64,000 bases of DNA, taken from positions 26,335,489 to 26,399,488 of the forward strand of contig NC_026655.2 of NCBI RefSeq assembly GCF_000004075.3, written 5' to 3'. The notes below the pieces were generated by a model, which saw nothing but the letters and a program-made list of their open reading frames with translations, was not told where the DNA came from and ran no database searches. The translations under genes were made by a program, and so were the position numbers. Origin of the DNA: Cucumis sativus. Its lineage: Eukaryota > Streptophyta > Magnoliopsida > Cucurbitales > Cucurbitaceae. Positions 1-14,100 of the stretch are shown here, one piece after another. Position 1 is the first letter of the stretch, and every line of letters starts with the position of its first letter.

Positions 1-3000
1 GAAAAAAGTTAAAACAATAGTATTTATATTGAACTAACATGAAGTGTTTTTTTAACTGTTTGATGTGGTAGATACATAGGGGAGAAGAAATTGTACCATT
101 TATAAGAAGGTATTTCATAAGTTGCTTCAAACAAGAAAAGTATGTTGAATATATGCTTCTTGATTTTAATATTCAATTGTTCGACCTACTTCTGTCATCT
201 ATTGTATAGCGCGTAAAAGGAACATTGACAAATATAACAATTATGTCCAAAATATTAACAAATATAATGTAACACCAAAAATTTGTAAATATCAAATTTT
301 AGATTTAGCTTCTAGAGTTTATCAAATCTAAATCATGTTACTAATAGAAGTCTATCGGTGATAAAGTCTATTTAAATTATATAATTAAGTCGATCAATCA
401 TAGAGGATATCAGTACTAATAAATTTTGTTATATTTGTAATTTTTTTAAAATGTTCCTAAATTCAAACTAAATAAAAAAAATGTAGTATGTTACCTTATT
501 CACATGACATATACACTATAACGACTTTTTAATCACTCACAAAATCAATTTCGAAAAAAATGTGAGTTGTAAAATAAATTGGTTTAGGATAATGAGACTT
601 GGAATCAACTCGTAAAAAATATATATTTTAAGTGTTTACTAATTTATCTCTCATTTGTAAGATTCCTAAAGTTACAAAAACGTCCCAAATGTCATTACTA
701 TACTTTCACGGTTGCAACTTCTCTTTGTCGACCACCTCTCACTACCACCTTTGTCGGCCAATTTCGACTTTCTTCTCCTATTATCGTCACCAATCAATTT
801 CAACAACCATTATTATTTCAAATCATTAGTTTAATATAGTATTTTATAGTCATTATTTACGATATTTAAGGTTAATAAAATACTTTTAGTGTATAACAAA
901 TCAGATAAGCTTGTAAAAAAAATATCTACGAGAATATATAAGTGGTGAAAGACACATGACTTTTCTTACTATTGTTTCAATTTTTTTTCTTTTTAAAGTG
1001 TTTAAGTGAAAATAATTTTTGAAGAATAATATTTTTCTATGTTAATCGAAACATACTCTTAGTTTGGCTACATAAACATTGTAATCCGCTATCACTATTT
1101 TTAATTATTTGGTTTATTTACCACATGATTCATATCAAATAATCAGCGATCAGTTTGTTAACCAAAAGGCTTGAACTAGGATAGAGTTTCATTTATCACG
1201 TTCGGTAACCATTTATATAGTTGATAGAAAGTTATATGCAACCGATATACCCATGATTTTAATTGTCATTGTGAAAGTTGTTTCTTTTAATTCTATTTTG
1301 ATATATATGGAATTGTTTTTATTTGATTTGTTGGATTTTGATGGTCTTATTTGGAGTATTAGCATTAGTTTTCTTTTTTTTTTCAAATAATCTTGATGTA
1401 TATATCTTTAATTACATTAATTATGTCTAACAAATATAAATTCTATACAAAATTAATTTATTATACTTCGATCAAATGTTGATATGATTATTTTTAATAA
1501 CATGCAGTGAGTAACGTTAATTTGGTATATCAATAGCAGCAAGAGATGAAAGATATGAGACTACATTTAACATATGAGTATACTGATACAATAGATTTTT
1601 ATAAGGAGAAAAGAAGATACGAAGTATATATGTGTTGTTAAGAATAATGATCGTTAAAGTTAAATTATAACATTGAGATTTTAAGTATATCGATATTATA
1701 TATCCATAATATTTCATCATTAATTTGTTTAAAATGTTCTAATTTACACTAAAAATTGTTTAAGTAAATCGATGTATTGATATTTTAAGTTGAAACTTTA
1801 CAATAAAAATTAATATGACGCGATAAGTTAACCAAACATTCAAATGTGGATAGATCGGGTAATCGAGGCAAAGAATTCATCACAGTTTGGCCATTTGGGG
1901 AGAAAACATTATTATATATGGTTAAGTCCCATGTGGACAATTATTGCATCCATTACTTATATTGTGAAAGGAACAATATCATTCTAAGTAGATAGTGGGT
2001 ATATATCCCAACTATATATATATGCTTTACAAAATATATTCTTTATTATTCTTCATATATATGGACACAAGTCCATGTGCACTTATTCTAAGGCTTTGCT
2101 TGTTGGAATGAACAAAATTAAAGTTGCAAGAAGAAAAAAAAAACCCTTTCACATTTAGTTCATGAGAACACGAAAACATTAATAATTGATCTTTCGGTAA
2201 AGTTAGGGTTTAAAGTGATCACGATCTATCGATGCCTATCATATCACTATAAAATTTTGCTAATGTAGTGGTGAAAAATGATAAATTTAACTAGGATTTG
2301 ATAGTTTTCAAAAACTTATTTTTTCTTTTGAAATTTGACAAATAATTCAACCATTTGGCTTAAAAATATGCAAAACTATTGTAACAAATTGATCATTAAT
2401 GAAACAAAACTTGATTTTCAAAACCTATAATTAAAAATTAAAGTATCTCATTTGGTAACCATTTGGTCTTTTGTTTTTGTTTTTGAAAATTAAGTATGTA
2501 TAGTTTATCAATGGTTGATTTTAAAAAATCAAGTCCAATTTTAGCAATTCTTAACAAAGATATTATAGTCTCTCTTTTTTTTTTTTTATGATCATGGTTT
2601 ATCGTTGGAAATTAAAATTTCTTATTTATTAAAACAAATAATCCTTGGTTTCTAATTATCCTCTTAGAGTACAATATCTATAATCAACCATTCGATTTCT
2701 TAGTGAAAATGACTTGCATCATTATGAGAGAATTTTATAAAGGAAAAACAACATACATGGAAGATATGAAGAAGTTGCCATTCGATTGAGTTTATTAAAG
2801 ATATGTGGTAATGTCCAACACATGGTTTTTCTATTACATAAAATATATAGGTAGGTGACAAATGTAAATGTAGCTCAATAGGTTCATACATAGTTCTAAG
2901 ATGAATAGGTTCTAATTCGTTTTACCCTTATATTAATACACTTACAATCACTTATGTCAATTTTTATTAACTAATTTGAAGTATCATGAGTTTCAAACGT

Positions 3001-5979
3001 GGTGAAAAATAGTGAAATTTTAATTAATTATAATTTGTTTAGTTCTACACTAACATTGAAGACGAAAAATAAGTATTAAGTGAAAATTTGAAATTCAAAG
3101 TTGTGTAAATATTGAAATTTAATAACCAAATTGAAATAAAATTAATAGTAAAATTATAATATTTCACAACTTAGGGACCGAATAAAAATCAAACTCAAAA
3201 CTTAAATAAAAGCTAGAACGGAAAGCTCACCCATCAAAATAGATGTTTTTTATCTAATTTTAAATAGCCTCTAATTATATTTTTGTTTGAAAATTTGTTT
3301 AAGGAAAAGTTTGCCAATGTACATTCAATATATAGACAAGTTGGGTAATGGGGTTGTTCTCATTTTACCATTTATGCCTCAATCTATTTATTTATTTTAT
3401 GATTCATTTAAGTTTTTTTTAGTACAGCGGTTTCACATCAATCTTAAACTTAGAACTTAGAAGTTTGATTATTCTACATTTAGAAAAAAAAATATTCTCA
3501 TATAAAGTTTAATTTCTATTAAAATTAGCAAATCATTACCAAACTCTTAGAATAGCTTTCTTTTCAATAGCGGTTGAATTAAAACAATTATATTTATATA
3601 AATTGGAGGTTTAATTTGAAGAAATCATTCAGAGTGAAGCAATTTGTCAAGTTTTAAATTAAAGTATAAGAGTAAAGTTTTGTTACTAGTTACTTAATTA
3701 TTATTTCTGAAATAAATTATTGTGTGGATTGTAATTATATTTTATTATTTAAAAAAGGAAAAAAGAAATTGGGCTAGAGAGAGGGAGAGGGCCCATTAGG
3801 GTTAGTTAATGGGTTGTTGTTGCAATGTTTATGATTTCAAGATATATCAACTACTACAAAAGGTTGGTGTACTTTATCGATACTAACATTCAATTTTTCA
3901 ATCACTCTAAATTAAAATATTACAATTTTTTCTTTCTATATCCCATCCCTAAACTATATCCACTCCATTAATTCTACATAATTATCGATAAAATGTCCAT
4001 GTGATAGTACACATATTACAAATTATATCTAAATTAATAAAAAAAAAAATTAGAATTTTAAAACACGTTAAAGTGTATATGTTGTCATAAATATCTATTC
4101 ATGATCTGCATATTATTGTAGAACTTTTGAAAATGTGAAAATATATATCGAGATGTTTTGACGAAAAATTAATATCACAATTTTATCCTACATATGTATC
4201 TGTACCTTTTTTTAAAAAAAAATCATATACTAATTTTCATAATTCTCCAAGAATGTTTATAATTTTAACCACTTTTTGTAATTGAAATAATATGTATAAG
4301 CTTGATTAAAAAAACAAACGAAAATCTAAAATAAAATTGAATTAGTTATGAAAATTACTTAATTATTTTTTGACAGGGAATTTTTTTTGATTAAATAGCT
4401 AAAACTTGTTAAACTATAAAATTACAAATTAATTAAATATAGTAGTAAGGATTGCCATATTAATTAAATATTCAAATATAGCAAGCCTCTCTATGCTTTA
4501 TAGATTAAAAAAATTAAACTTCTAAAAGTATAACAATATATATGAGATAGATTACCGTCTATATTTATCATGAAACATATAGACAGACACAGGTAACAAT
4601 GTCTATGTTAACCTATCGCGATCCATCATATATAGACTATGATATTCTTTTATACTTTATAAATATTTTGATTCATTTTACTATATTTGAAAATAATCTT
4701 CATCTTAATTAATTAAGTTAGAGTATATACATGATACAAAAATAGTATATTACTAATTAATGTATTTTAATATTTTAAAGCATTCTCTATATATTTATTT
4801 TAATGAAAAAATATTTTTGGTCTCTCTAACCTATAATTAACCATAATATTACTATTCACTTTTTACTATTTATTACAATATTTATTATTTTCTACTCATT
4901 TACTTTTTTTTTATTTGTTGTAATATTTTTTATCATTAATTACACGGACTACAATAATTTAAACGGCCTCAAACACAAAATCTTAAGGGAACTACCGTAA
5001 ATAAGATACCTACCCTATGATAATCACTAACTATGATCCAAACGTCTCTAAAATTATCGTGGAAATGTTTTGGTTTTTCTGAAGGTTTGGCGACCTAGTT
5101 CTTCTAACTAAATTTGAAAAATATGACTAACCTACTCTATCGGTACTAAAAAAATTGTAATTTTTTTATTAAATTAAATGTTAAAGAAGTTTTATTTACT
5201 TAAAATTTCGTGGACTCAATCCGTTTAAATTTTGATGGTTCATAAAGTGTATCAATTTAAACCATCACTTAATTATATTCTATATTTGGATGTACATCGT
5301 CAAAAACTTATAATTTTATCAATTAAACCCTTAAATTTTAATTTTATACAAATTGTTAGTTTATGTATTAATTCTAATCATCAATTTTGTTGATATGATA
5401 TTTGAAGAAGTATCCAACCATACATTTAAGAACTAAATACATTAATAATTTTCAAATATATTCGTAATAATAAATTTCAAATTGATTCATTTATATAATA
5501 CTTAAAATTTAAAAACGGCTTAATCGAACAAAAAAAACTAAATATTTTATCACAATATTTTTACTAGTTTAAATTGAAATTCTTCCTTACGAGCAACACA
5601 ACCAAAACTTTAAGGTAGTCTTCAAAATCAATAATTCAACACAATCAAATTTTATCTATATCGTATAACTATTTTAAAATTTTACGTTATGATGTCACGT
5701 ATTACAATCTTGATCCCGCTACGACCCGAACCTAACTTTTTTTTCTTTTTTTCTTTTTTTGCCAATTTACTACAAACACCACCACTCCCCAAAAAAGAAC
5801 TACCCATCCTCTCAACACCAAAATTACCAAACACGTATTGACTTTAAATAATGATTTTAAAAAATACGAATTTCCCATTTTACCCTTTTGTTCATAAAGA
5901 ACTACAATAACGCCCTCTCTCTTCTCTTATTTTATCCCAACCCCAAAAAACCGAAACACAAGGAGATTTTCGGGAGAGA
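1..5979. other. AT-rich intergenic DNA left of the pectinesterase gene
   Basis: I see no gene here. All open frames are short, AT-rich and without recognisable domains. The stretch contains a C/T-rich pocket at about 660-830, degenerate TCTATC/GATAGA repeat pieces at about 230-440, and a better repeat copy at 4460-4695 (listed separately). The last 250 bases before 5980 carry C-rich, pyrimidine-rich DNA that is probably the promoter and leader of the pectinesterase gene; I could not pick a convincing TATA box there. Confidence 0.6.
4460..4695. mobile_element. MITE-like element left of the pectinesterase gene
   Basis: It ends at 4648-4695 in the inverted family terminus (aatattttgattcatttta followed by a ctatatttgaaaataatc-like string) and starts with a weaker opposite-orientation match (ttcaaatatagcaag). 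The interior contains the family's GATAGA and TCTAT strings. Element borders are approximate. Confidence 0.4.
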
Positions 5980-8900
5980 ATGTTCCGGCCGACCGTTGCT
6001 TCATCTTTTCCGGCGACGGTGGCGTTCGCAATGGGGGTGATGCTCCAACTCATTATACTAATAATTATTCCGTCCACCGTCGTCGTTGAAGCTCACACAA
6101 AAACAATTCCGGCAGATTCATCGAAGCTCGACGAATGGATCGGACACAACATGAAAGAATACAACGATCGTAAGACGAACGAGACAGGAATCAAGGCGCT
6201 GGACCGGCGGCTGGCGGAGGCGGAGGATTGTGTTCAATTAATCACCGTTAGAAAAGACGGACGAGGAAATTTCTCGACGATCACTGAAGCGATCGATAGC
6301 ATTCCGTCAGGAAATCGGCGGCGAGTGGTGGTGTGGATCGGAGGTGGGGTTTATAGAGAGAAAATTACGATCGATGCTTCGAAGCCGTTTGTGACTTTGT
6401 ATGGACAGAAAGGAAAACGGCCAATGATAACGTTCGACGGTACAGCGTCGGAGTTTGGTACCGTTAAGAGCGCGACGGTGGCGGTGGAATCGGATTATTT
6501 CGTTGCCGTCAATCTTACGTTTGTGGTGAGTACTTCTTCTTCTTCTTCTCAATTTTGTGGGGTACGTTTTGTAAATAGTAATAATTATGGGGCTATAAGT
6601 TTTTGGTAACGTAGGATGTGCACGAGTTTTCCATTTTTCCTTTTTCAAATTTAAATTTTACTAAACAAACAAATATGACTCATGCAATTCACCCGTCATC
6701 AAAATTATTCCATATCATGCCATTCCTCATGCGTACAAAACATGATTTTCTTCACCTTCAAATCTTGACTATATATATATGTGAAAATTATTGTTTAATA
6801 AGACTCTTACGCAATAAATGGTTTAAGGTGGACAAAAGTTTTACGTGAAGATTATTTTTAAATATAACAAAATGAATTAAAATATTTTCAAATTTAATAA
6901 AATACAACGATATTTTATTATAATGATAAATAATTTTTGTATATAATAATTTCTACGATAAATAAATTCATGTGTTTGGTATATAATTAGTTTGGGATAG
7001 GGTATGTTTATTCAAATATGGGACGAAATTTATAATTTGACATTTTCGATAGAGATAAAGAGGATTTAAACTACATATCTTTTTATTTGCTAATTATGCA
7101 TATTTGATACATACATATGTTAGAGCATACTCATTTTGTCTTTAATTATCATATCTATTTTGTAGTCCATATGTAAAAATGGTGCTGCTTTCCATTTAAA
7201 AGAATGTGCAATGAGTTAATTGATCTGCACGACTTTAATTTGTTTAGTATTTACCAAAGTTCGTTTCTTAGAATTGGAAAAGTGGATGTGTATAGAAAAG
7301 GTAATTGAAAGAAGACTTTGTTGAAAAATCCCTCATGATTATTAGAAAAATATAAGAGCTAGTTGCATTTTAAAATTAATTACGTTCCTTATAAATGCCT
7401 AGTTTAGATGTTGCTTCTTTGGAGTCAATTCACTATTTCTAGGTATGTTGAATCTTAGTTTTTAGACCGAAAATACATTTGGACTTCTTGAACACATTGA
7501 TATACCATATTAGATAAACGCTAGATTTTTATCTTAAAAATGATCAACTAACAATAGAAGAAGTACCTTGTGTATTTATTAAAGAGATTATTATGAAGTT
7601 GGCTTGATCTTCAACAATTATAACAAGTTTGAAAAGGACACATGAAAGAACCGATATCACATTCGGATAAGTATAGTTAAAAAAAGATGTCTAAAAGAAC
7701 TAAAATACATGTACAAAAAAGTGAGCTTTTCTTTCGAGAGACCAAATCATAAGCATTCCAAACTTAACCATGTTTAATTTTGGAGCAACTATGTGTTTCA
7801 AGATAAGTAAGGATTACGTACTCAAGTCGCAAGGTAAATACGAGAGTAATTAGGTACTGAATCTTGGCACGCACGAGTCATTACACTAATGATCTTTTGT
7901 ACTTTTTGAAAAAGAAAAAGGTGAGAATTGGTAAGAAACCATATATATAACATTATATTAGTAAAAAGTGATAATTTATATTGATGAAGAAATGAAGTTT
8001 GGTTGTAAATTTGTTGTGCAGAATTCAGCTCCAATGCCAGAACTAGGAGGAACGGGAGGGCAAGCAGTAGCAATGAGGATATCTGGTGATAAGGCAGCAT
8101 TCCATGGGTGTCATTTCATAGGCTTTCAAGACACTTTATGTGATGACAGAGGCAGACATTTTTTCAAGGACTGTTACGTCCAAGGCACTGTGGACTTCAT
8201 CTTTGGAAATGGCAAATCTCTCTACTTGGTATGTTATACAACCGCTTTTTATACTTTGAAATAAATTTTTTTAAAAAATAACCCGGTAGAATATTCGTAA
8301 ACTTACACCACAGGATACTTAGTGATCAACTAAATAGAAATTTGGACGAGGAATTAAGTCAACTTTAGGAGAAGAAAACGTCCAAATTGGTAACACTCTT
8401 GGGTTCACCAAACTTTAAGCCCAATTGATAATCATCTAGTTTTCTTATTTTATTTAATTTTCAAAATTAAATCTATTAAAGCACTTCCTTTCCCTTCTAA
8501 ATCTATTATCTATTTTTTCTTTTATCAATTTTTAGAAAAACCGCACAAACACTTAAGTGACAATTATTTGTTCATAATTTTTTTTAATGTATGAGAAAGA
8601 AGCGTCTCAAATTTAGATCTAGTAATTAAAAAAGGATGTTGCTCCCAGAGATTGAGAGAGAGTAAGAATTGGTTCTTGTTCGCACCGTCTTAAAAGAGTT
8701 GGTGGGTCTCCCCACTAAAAACATCAATTTTATACTTTATTAATTTTTTACCTCATAAATTTTAGATGTTAGAAACTCTCCCACTTCATAACACTATGGA
8801 TTTCACAATTCCATTCCTTGTCCTTGTCCTAAATATTCGAGAGTATGTCTCTGAATCTACGTAAACCATTGTGGGAGGCTACTTGATTAATTTAATAATT

Positions 8901-9588
8901 TATCGTCCTATAATGAATTAGGGAGGCGACTAGTTTGTCGTACGAAAGTTGATATATATCAAAACATTAAAGACTAAAGCATCCATATATATTTAGCTAT
9001 ATGAGTTTTGTGTCTGTTTGAAAGAAAAGTCATTTCTTCATCCGTACAGAAAACCACAATAAACTCAGTAGCAGAAGGGACAGGAGTGATAACAGCTCAA
9101 GCAAGGGAAGATGCCACAGATGAAAGTGGTTTCACATTCGCATATTGCAACATAACAGGAACAGGAGACACTTATTTAGGAAGAGCTTGGAAAGAGAGAA
9201 CTCGTGTTGTTTTTGCTTACACATACATGGGAACTCTCATCAACACAGAAGGATGGTCTGATAAAATGCATGGAAGCCAACCTAGAAAGTGAGCAATCTA
9301 ACAGAAAAAATCACACAAATGATCTTATTTATAGTATATATTCGAACGAGCAAACTAATTATTATTTTGATCAATGTTTAACTCCTTGAATACAGGAGTA
9401 TGTACTACGGCGAGTACAAATGCAAGGGACCTGGCGCGACTCCGTCTGGTCGAGTGAAGTATGCTAGAATACTCTCGGATGTAGAAGCGAAGGCGTTTTT
9501 GAGTATGACATACATTCATGGAAACAAATGGCTTCTACCACCCCCTGATCTTTCTCTCTCCCCCTCTAAACCCAATATCTTCCATTAA
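5980..9588 (+). CDS. Pectinesterase (pectin methylesterase), PRO-less secreted type
   Basis: Four coding exons: 5980-6525, 8022-8228, 9050-9288 and 9396-9588, all with GT-AG borders, giving 394 aa. The enzyme removes methyl esters from cell-wall homogalacturonan. Residues about 17-38 form a hydrophobic signal peptide ending near VVVEA, so the protein should be exported. The family signatures are all present: GGVYREKI in exon 1, GGQAVAM with Q196, the QDT motif with Q218 and catalytic D219, VDFIFG with catalytic D240, and LGRAW with R296. There is no N-terminal inhibitor-like PRO domain; the catalytic domain starts at about residue 85 after a short linker. That makes it a group without PRO region (PPME1-like proteins are of this kind, from memory). 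The first ATG follows a pyrimidine-rich leader and is the only one in front of the signal peptide. Intron 1 is 1496 nt and includes a repeat fragment. Tissue specificity cannot be read from the sequence. Confidence 0.95.
6850..6920 (+). repeat. End fragment of the dispersed MITE-like family, inside pectinesterase intron 1
   Basis: The stretch beginning attatttttaaatataacaa and continuing into an aatgaattaaaatatttt-like string matches the terminal motif seen at 14298, 35076, 58990 and, inverted, at 4693 and 21725. Only the end is recognisable here, so this is a decayed or partial copy. Confidence 0.45.
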
Positions 9589-11167
9589 AATTGAATCAAA
9601 ATTACTTGAATTGAAAATGCTTAATCAAAATGGAAGTTAAAATACTATCCCAAACTGTGCTCAAAACCATAAAGTAATTGCTATAGTGATAATTAGAAAT
9701 TAAAGGAAAGGCCAAGGTAGCAAGGCTGTGCTGTGCCTACAAAACTTTATCCCCATCATATTTCCCCATTTAAATGTCTCTCTCTTTAATTCACATAGAA
9801 TGAATCCCCCCTTTTTTAGTTTGTCCAAAAGCTTTAGTTGATTGTGGTATTAAACTGATCAACAATGTTGCTGTTGTTTTTGTGTAAACTCTTTTTGCTT
9901 TCCAACACTAGTAGTTGTGGGTGGTGAAATTTTTTGAAATATACAACCTAATGTGGTTTTAAATTCTTGTATTATCATTGCATTGAAAAAGGTTACTTAA
10001 ATAGATCACTATGCATGCTTTGGTGCATTGGGATGGAGTGGAAACAATCAAATCTTCAACAACGACTATGGGGATATTGTTCTATTGATTAACATTTGGT
10101 TGCTACTTTGGTCGACACAAACTCTCCCTTTTTTGTTAATTGTTCTTATTCTTTTATTGACCTTAAACTAGCACTTGTGCAATGTAACTCATTTGTTCGA
10201 TGGTATGTAGTACTTTACATACCTACTTATTATGAAGTATATTCTTTCAGAAGAAAAAAGAATCATCAAACTGATCTTGCTTAACTACTCATTAACTGGG
10301 ATGCTAGATTATTGGATATCTTTCTACAAAGTTTCTTAAATTTGTGGTATTGTTTGTTTCGTGATACTCATTTTTTTAAGTTGTAATTATATTACCTTCG
10401 ACATTTTATAAACATTTCAAAATTTAAAAACTTATTAGAACGTTGGACAAAAATAGTTTTATCATCCTTATCATATTGATGTTTTACTATAAATTCTTTA
10501 TACTTTTAATATATAGTTTTATTATTTAATTCTTTTTAGAAAGAAGCCCTATCAATTGATATATGGTATATAGTCTAAAAGAAAAAGAACAAAAAAAAAA
10601 AAAAAAATTATAATCCAAATCATATATAGTAGAGTGATTTTTGTAGTGAAAGATCTCATGGAAGGGTGGAACACTAGAACTATTATAATAGGTAGCAAAT
10701 TTAGAGATAATAATGAAGTGTATAATAATATTTTTTTAAAAAAATTGTACTGTTTTACAATATAATCAATCATTAAATAGTCTTCTAGATATCATTGATA
10801 GATTTGGATTAAATTTGTTATGTGTATAATTTTATCAAAATATTGCTATATATTATGCTAAAATATACTTTGAATCTAATTATTATATTTATTCAGAGAA
10901 TCTATCAATTAAAATATGGAGGTGATTCTAAACAAAGTTGTTATATTTTCAATAGTTCATCCTTTAAAATCATGAAAAGTAGTAAGATTATTATTTTTAT
11001 TATTATATTCCTAAGCAACAATAATTGATACATTAATGTCATAATTGTTGGACATATTTGTGTATGACCCTTTTAAAAAACCAAAACATCAAGGAGTAAA
11101 ATTAAACATATTGCATAAAGATATATATATATATATATTTAGTGTTAAAACAATATGATAGATAGGT
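9589..11167. other. Convergent 3' intergenic region between pectinesterase and FMO1-like genes
   Basis: The two neighbouring genes point toward each other and both end here, so this holds two 3' UTRs and polyadenylation signals that I cannot place with certainty. An (AT)n microsatellite lies at 11121-11138. No coding sequence is supported; the open frames at about 10100, 10550 and 10820 are AT-rich and featureless. Confidence 0.6.
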
Positions 11168-14100
11168 TTAATTTATTTTGTTGTTGGCATTGTTGATGTT
11201 GTTGTAGTCTTGACTTCCATAAGGAGAGAAAGCTTCAGAAAACCAAGAGTTCTTCCTCCATGGGTTCCAACCCATTTCCTCACAAATTTGGTCACTATGA
11301 TTGATACTATAAGTTGAAATGCAATGCCTTTTGTAGAACCTTGTGCTTCTCTTCATCACTTCCATCTCTTTATTTATCTGTTCCACCATTTTTTGTGTCT
11401 CCGGTAGCTTGAATTTCTCGTCCACCAGTCGGGCCAGCCATATGCTCCGAAGCTCCGACGTGTGGAGGTTCGCTACGCTCTCTAGGTACCCCACGAATGC
11501 CATGTTTGGTATCATTGGATTGATCGTACCTCTGTCCATATATGTCGTAAAGCATAAATGATCATAGAATCATAATATTTAAAGTTAAAATTATAAGAAA
11601 AAATATCTCACCGGTACAAGGGTATCATGCCGGAAGGGTACTGGAGAAATGTACGGAAGGGCTGAGGGAAAATGTCGGTCAGCTTTTTCTTGCCGTCGAA
11701 GCCGGTGGCCATAATAACGACGTCGAACTCCGATCTAGAGCCGTCGTCGAACTCAATCCCCCCATTCCAAAACCACCACTTGGACGCCCTTTTTATGACG
11801 ATCTTACCCTCGTCGGCTTGCCGGAAAAAGTTCTCCGGCATAATTGCCATCTGGCAGGACGCATAGTCCTCCAGAAATGGATGATCTGGCTTTAACCCAT
11901 ACTTTTCCAATGGCATTTTCCACGTCAGATATGATTCTATAAATTTCGAAACTCCATGTCTCTGCCAAATTACAATTTTAACCAACCACAAATATAATTA
12001 ACTTTTATATGTATTTGTCTAAACTTTAATTTTATATAAAATCTATTTTAGGGCATTTTTAAATATATTTATAAACATGGCATATATTTATAAAATATAG
12101 CAAAGTTTTAATAATTTCTTCTTTTTTTTTTTTCCTTAATTGAGCTTCATAACTTTAATTTGTGTTAAAATAATTCTTCTATTTTAGAAATGTTCAGTAT
12201 GTCCTTTTTTTACCTACTGATCCACTTCGTTTTTTTTTTTAAAAAAAAATCTCTTTTAACTTTAAATGACATATTCAATTTTTTTTATTATTATTTTAGA
12301 CATTAATTCAACTATTAAATGTAAAGTTTCAACTTTACCTCAAATGAGATCACAAGTACTTTTTAATATTGATGTGTGTTATAGTATAGATTCATCAATT
12401 TTGCTTTTGAAAAAAAGTTGAATAGGTGGAAAGATGAATTAAAAGCACCCAATCAACCTCATTAGATATATTTAAAAGTTTATGGATCAAATAAACATAG
12501 CTCAAAAATCAAATCTCTAATTTTAACTTTAGAATAACATATTGTTATTTTGTCAAATGAAAAAAAAAAATTAAACACACCCTTGCAACATTTGACATAG
12601 TACATAAATCACATTGATGGATTTAATATAGACCGAGAAGTTTCAAACCTCGGTCAACAAAATTTTTAAATTGGCGAGCCTATAGCTAACTAAGATGAGA
12701 ATAAAAATATATCTAATCATTATTACTTTTAATTACCTAAAAGTTAAGGTGGGACTATAATAAAATAGAAAAAGAGAATATCGTTTCTGTGTCTCGAATT
12801 TTTTATTAAAATTTATATAATTTAACCATAATTGACATGTATTTTGTTTTATAAAATCATACGTTTCGATTTATTACGTATTTATTGTACTTAATTAGAA
12901 ACCGAGTTATATAAAAAAAAAAGGGGAGATGAGTGTAATTATAAAATTTACCATGGGAGATAAGAAGAGGCCAATAAGAGTCTTAAGGAAGGTCTGGTTA
13001 GGTCTTTCATGGAGGAATTGAGAAGATCTCGTGGAGAAGAAGAAGAAGAATGGCAAACCCCAAACCCAATAGTGAGGCACTGTCCAGTGTAACCCTCTCA
13101 CCACCATTGTACATCCCTTTCCTTCTTCACCTTCAATTTTTCTCCCACACAAACACATTATAAATATATACACTTTTTTCCATAATAAACCATCCCTAAC
13201 AAATATTTAATTTGATTCAAACTATCTTAATTAATTCATGATGTGAAGTTGTAAAGTCAATTATAAAGAGAATATCAAAGTTTGGTCAATTAGTCAAAGG
13301 GCCACCAAAGTGCTTTTAATTAAACTGATTTTCTGTTCTTTTTTTTTTTTTCTGGTTGATATTTTCAATTTTCCAATGGTTTTTTATTTTAGTCTTTTTA
13401 TGTATTTAGAAAAAGAGAACTAAGGGTTTTATAATAATAAATAAAAGAAATGTTTGGTATGACTTTTTGAAAGGATTCAGAAATGCTTTAATTCATTGAA
13501 CTTTTTATATAATTTGGTCAAATCATTTTCTTGAAAAAATCACAAAATAATTAGTGGATGTTTGTAAGTATCTCAATTAGGTTTATATCTGGTTAAATAA
13601 TTTTAAAGTAATGTAAAGTTATTATTTATTATTAGCACATATTCTAGAATTACTTACTTTTAACTTTTCAATTAATCATTTTAACACAACCATATTAATG
13701 TAATAACTATTTTTATGTTTTTATAATATTGAGTTTTAAAAGATATGTCCAACAGGTTATACGTGCTTCATTTTAAATAACAATTATCGAAACTAGTAAA
13801 ATTTTCATTAATAAAAAAAATCATTACACATTTTTTTAATAAAAAAGTATTATGAGTAGAAAAAAATTTTAAAACTATTTACATAATATAATAAAAAAGC
13901 TCCAATAAATTAGAGTTGGATGGATGACTTTTTTTATATTTTGTAAATAGTTTTGATAATTTGTTATTTTGAAAAATGTTTCTTTTCCTTACGTTTTAGT
14001 TTTATTATATATTTATTTTCTAGAAATTGGACGGAAATAATTTTTTAGGAGTTTTGTATTGGAAAATATTAAAAAATTAAGATATGAAATACATTTGTTT

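Noticed and set aside
6307..6648. 113-codon minus-strand frame across pectinesterase exon 1
   Set aside because: It is a shadow of the pectinesterase coding exon on the other strand, with basic low-complexity composition and no domain.
10096..10284. 62-codon plus-strand frame downstream of the pectinesterase gene
   Set aside because: No domain, no homologue recognised, and it lies in the convergent 3' region.
11962..12951. Possibility that the FMO1-like gene is a pseudogene because of a missing middle segment between exons
   Set aside because: The missing part is present as exon 3 (13130-12952), and all five exons join without stops or frameshifts.
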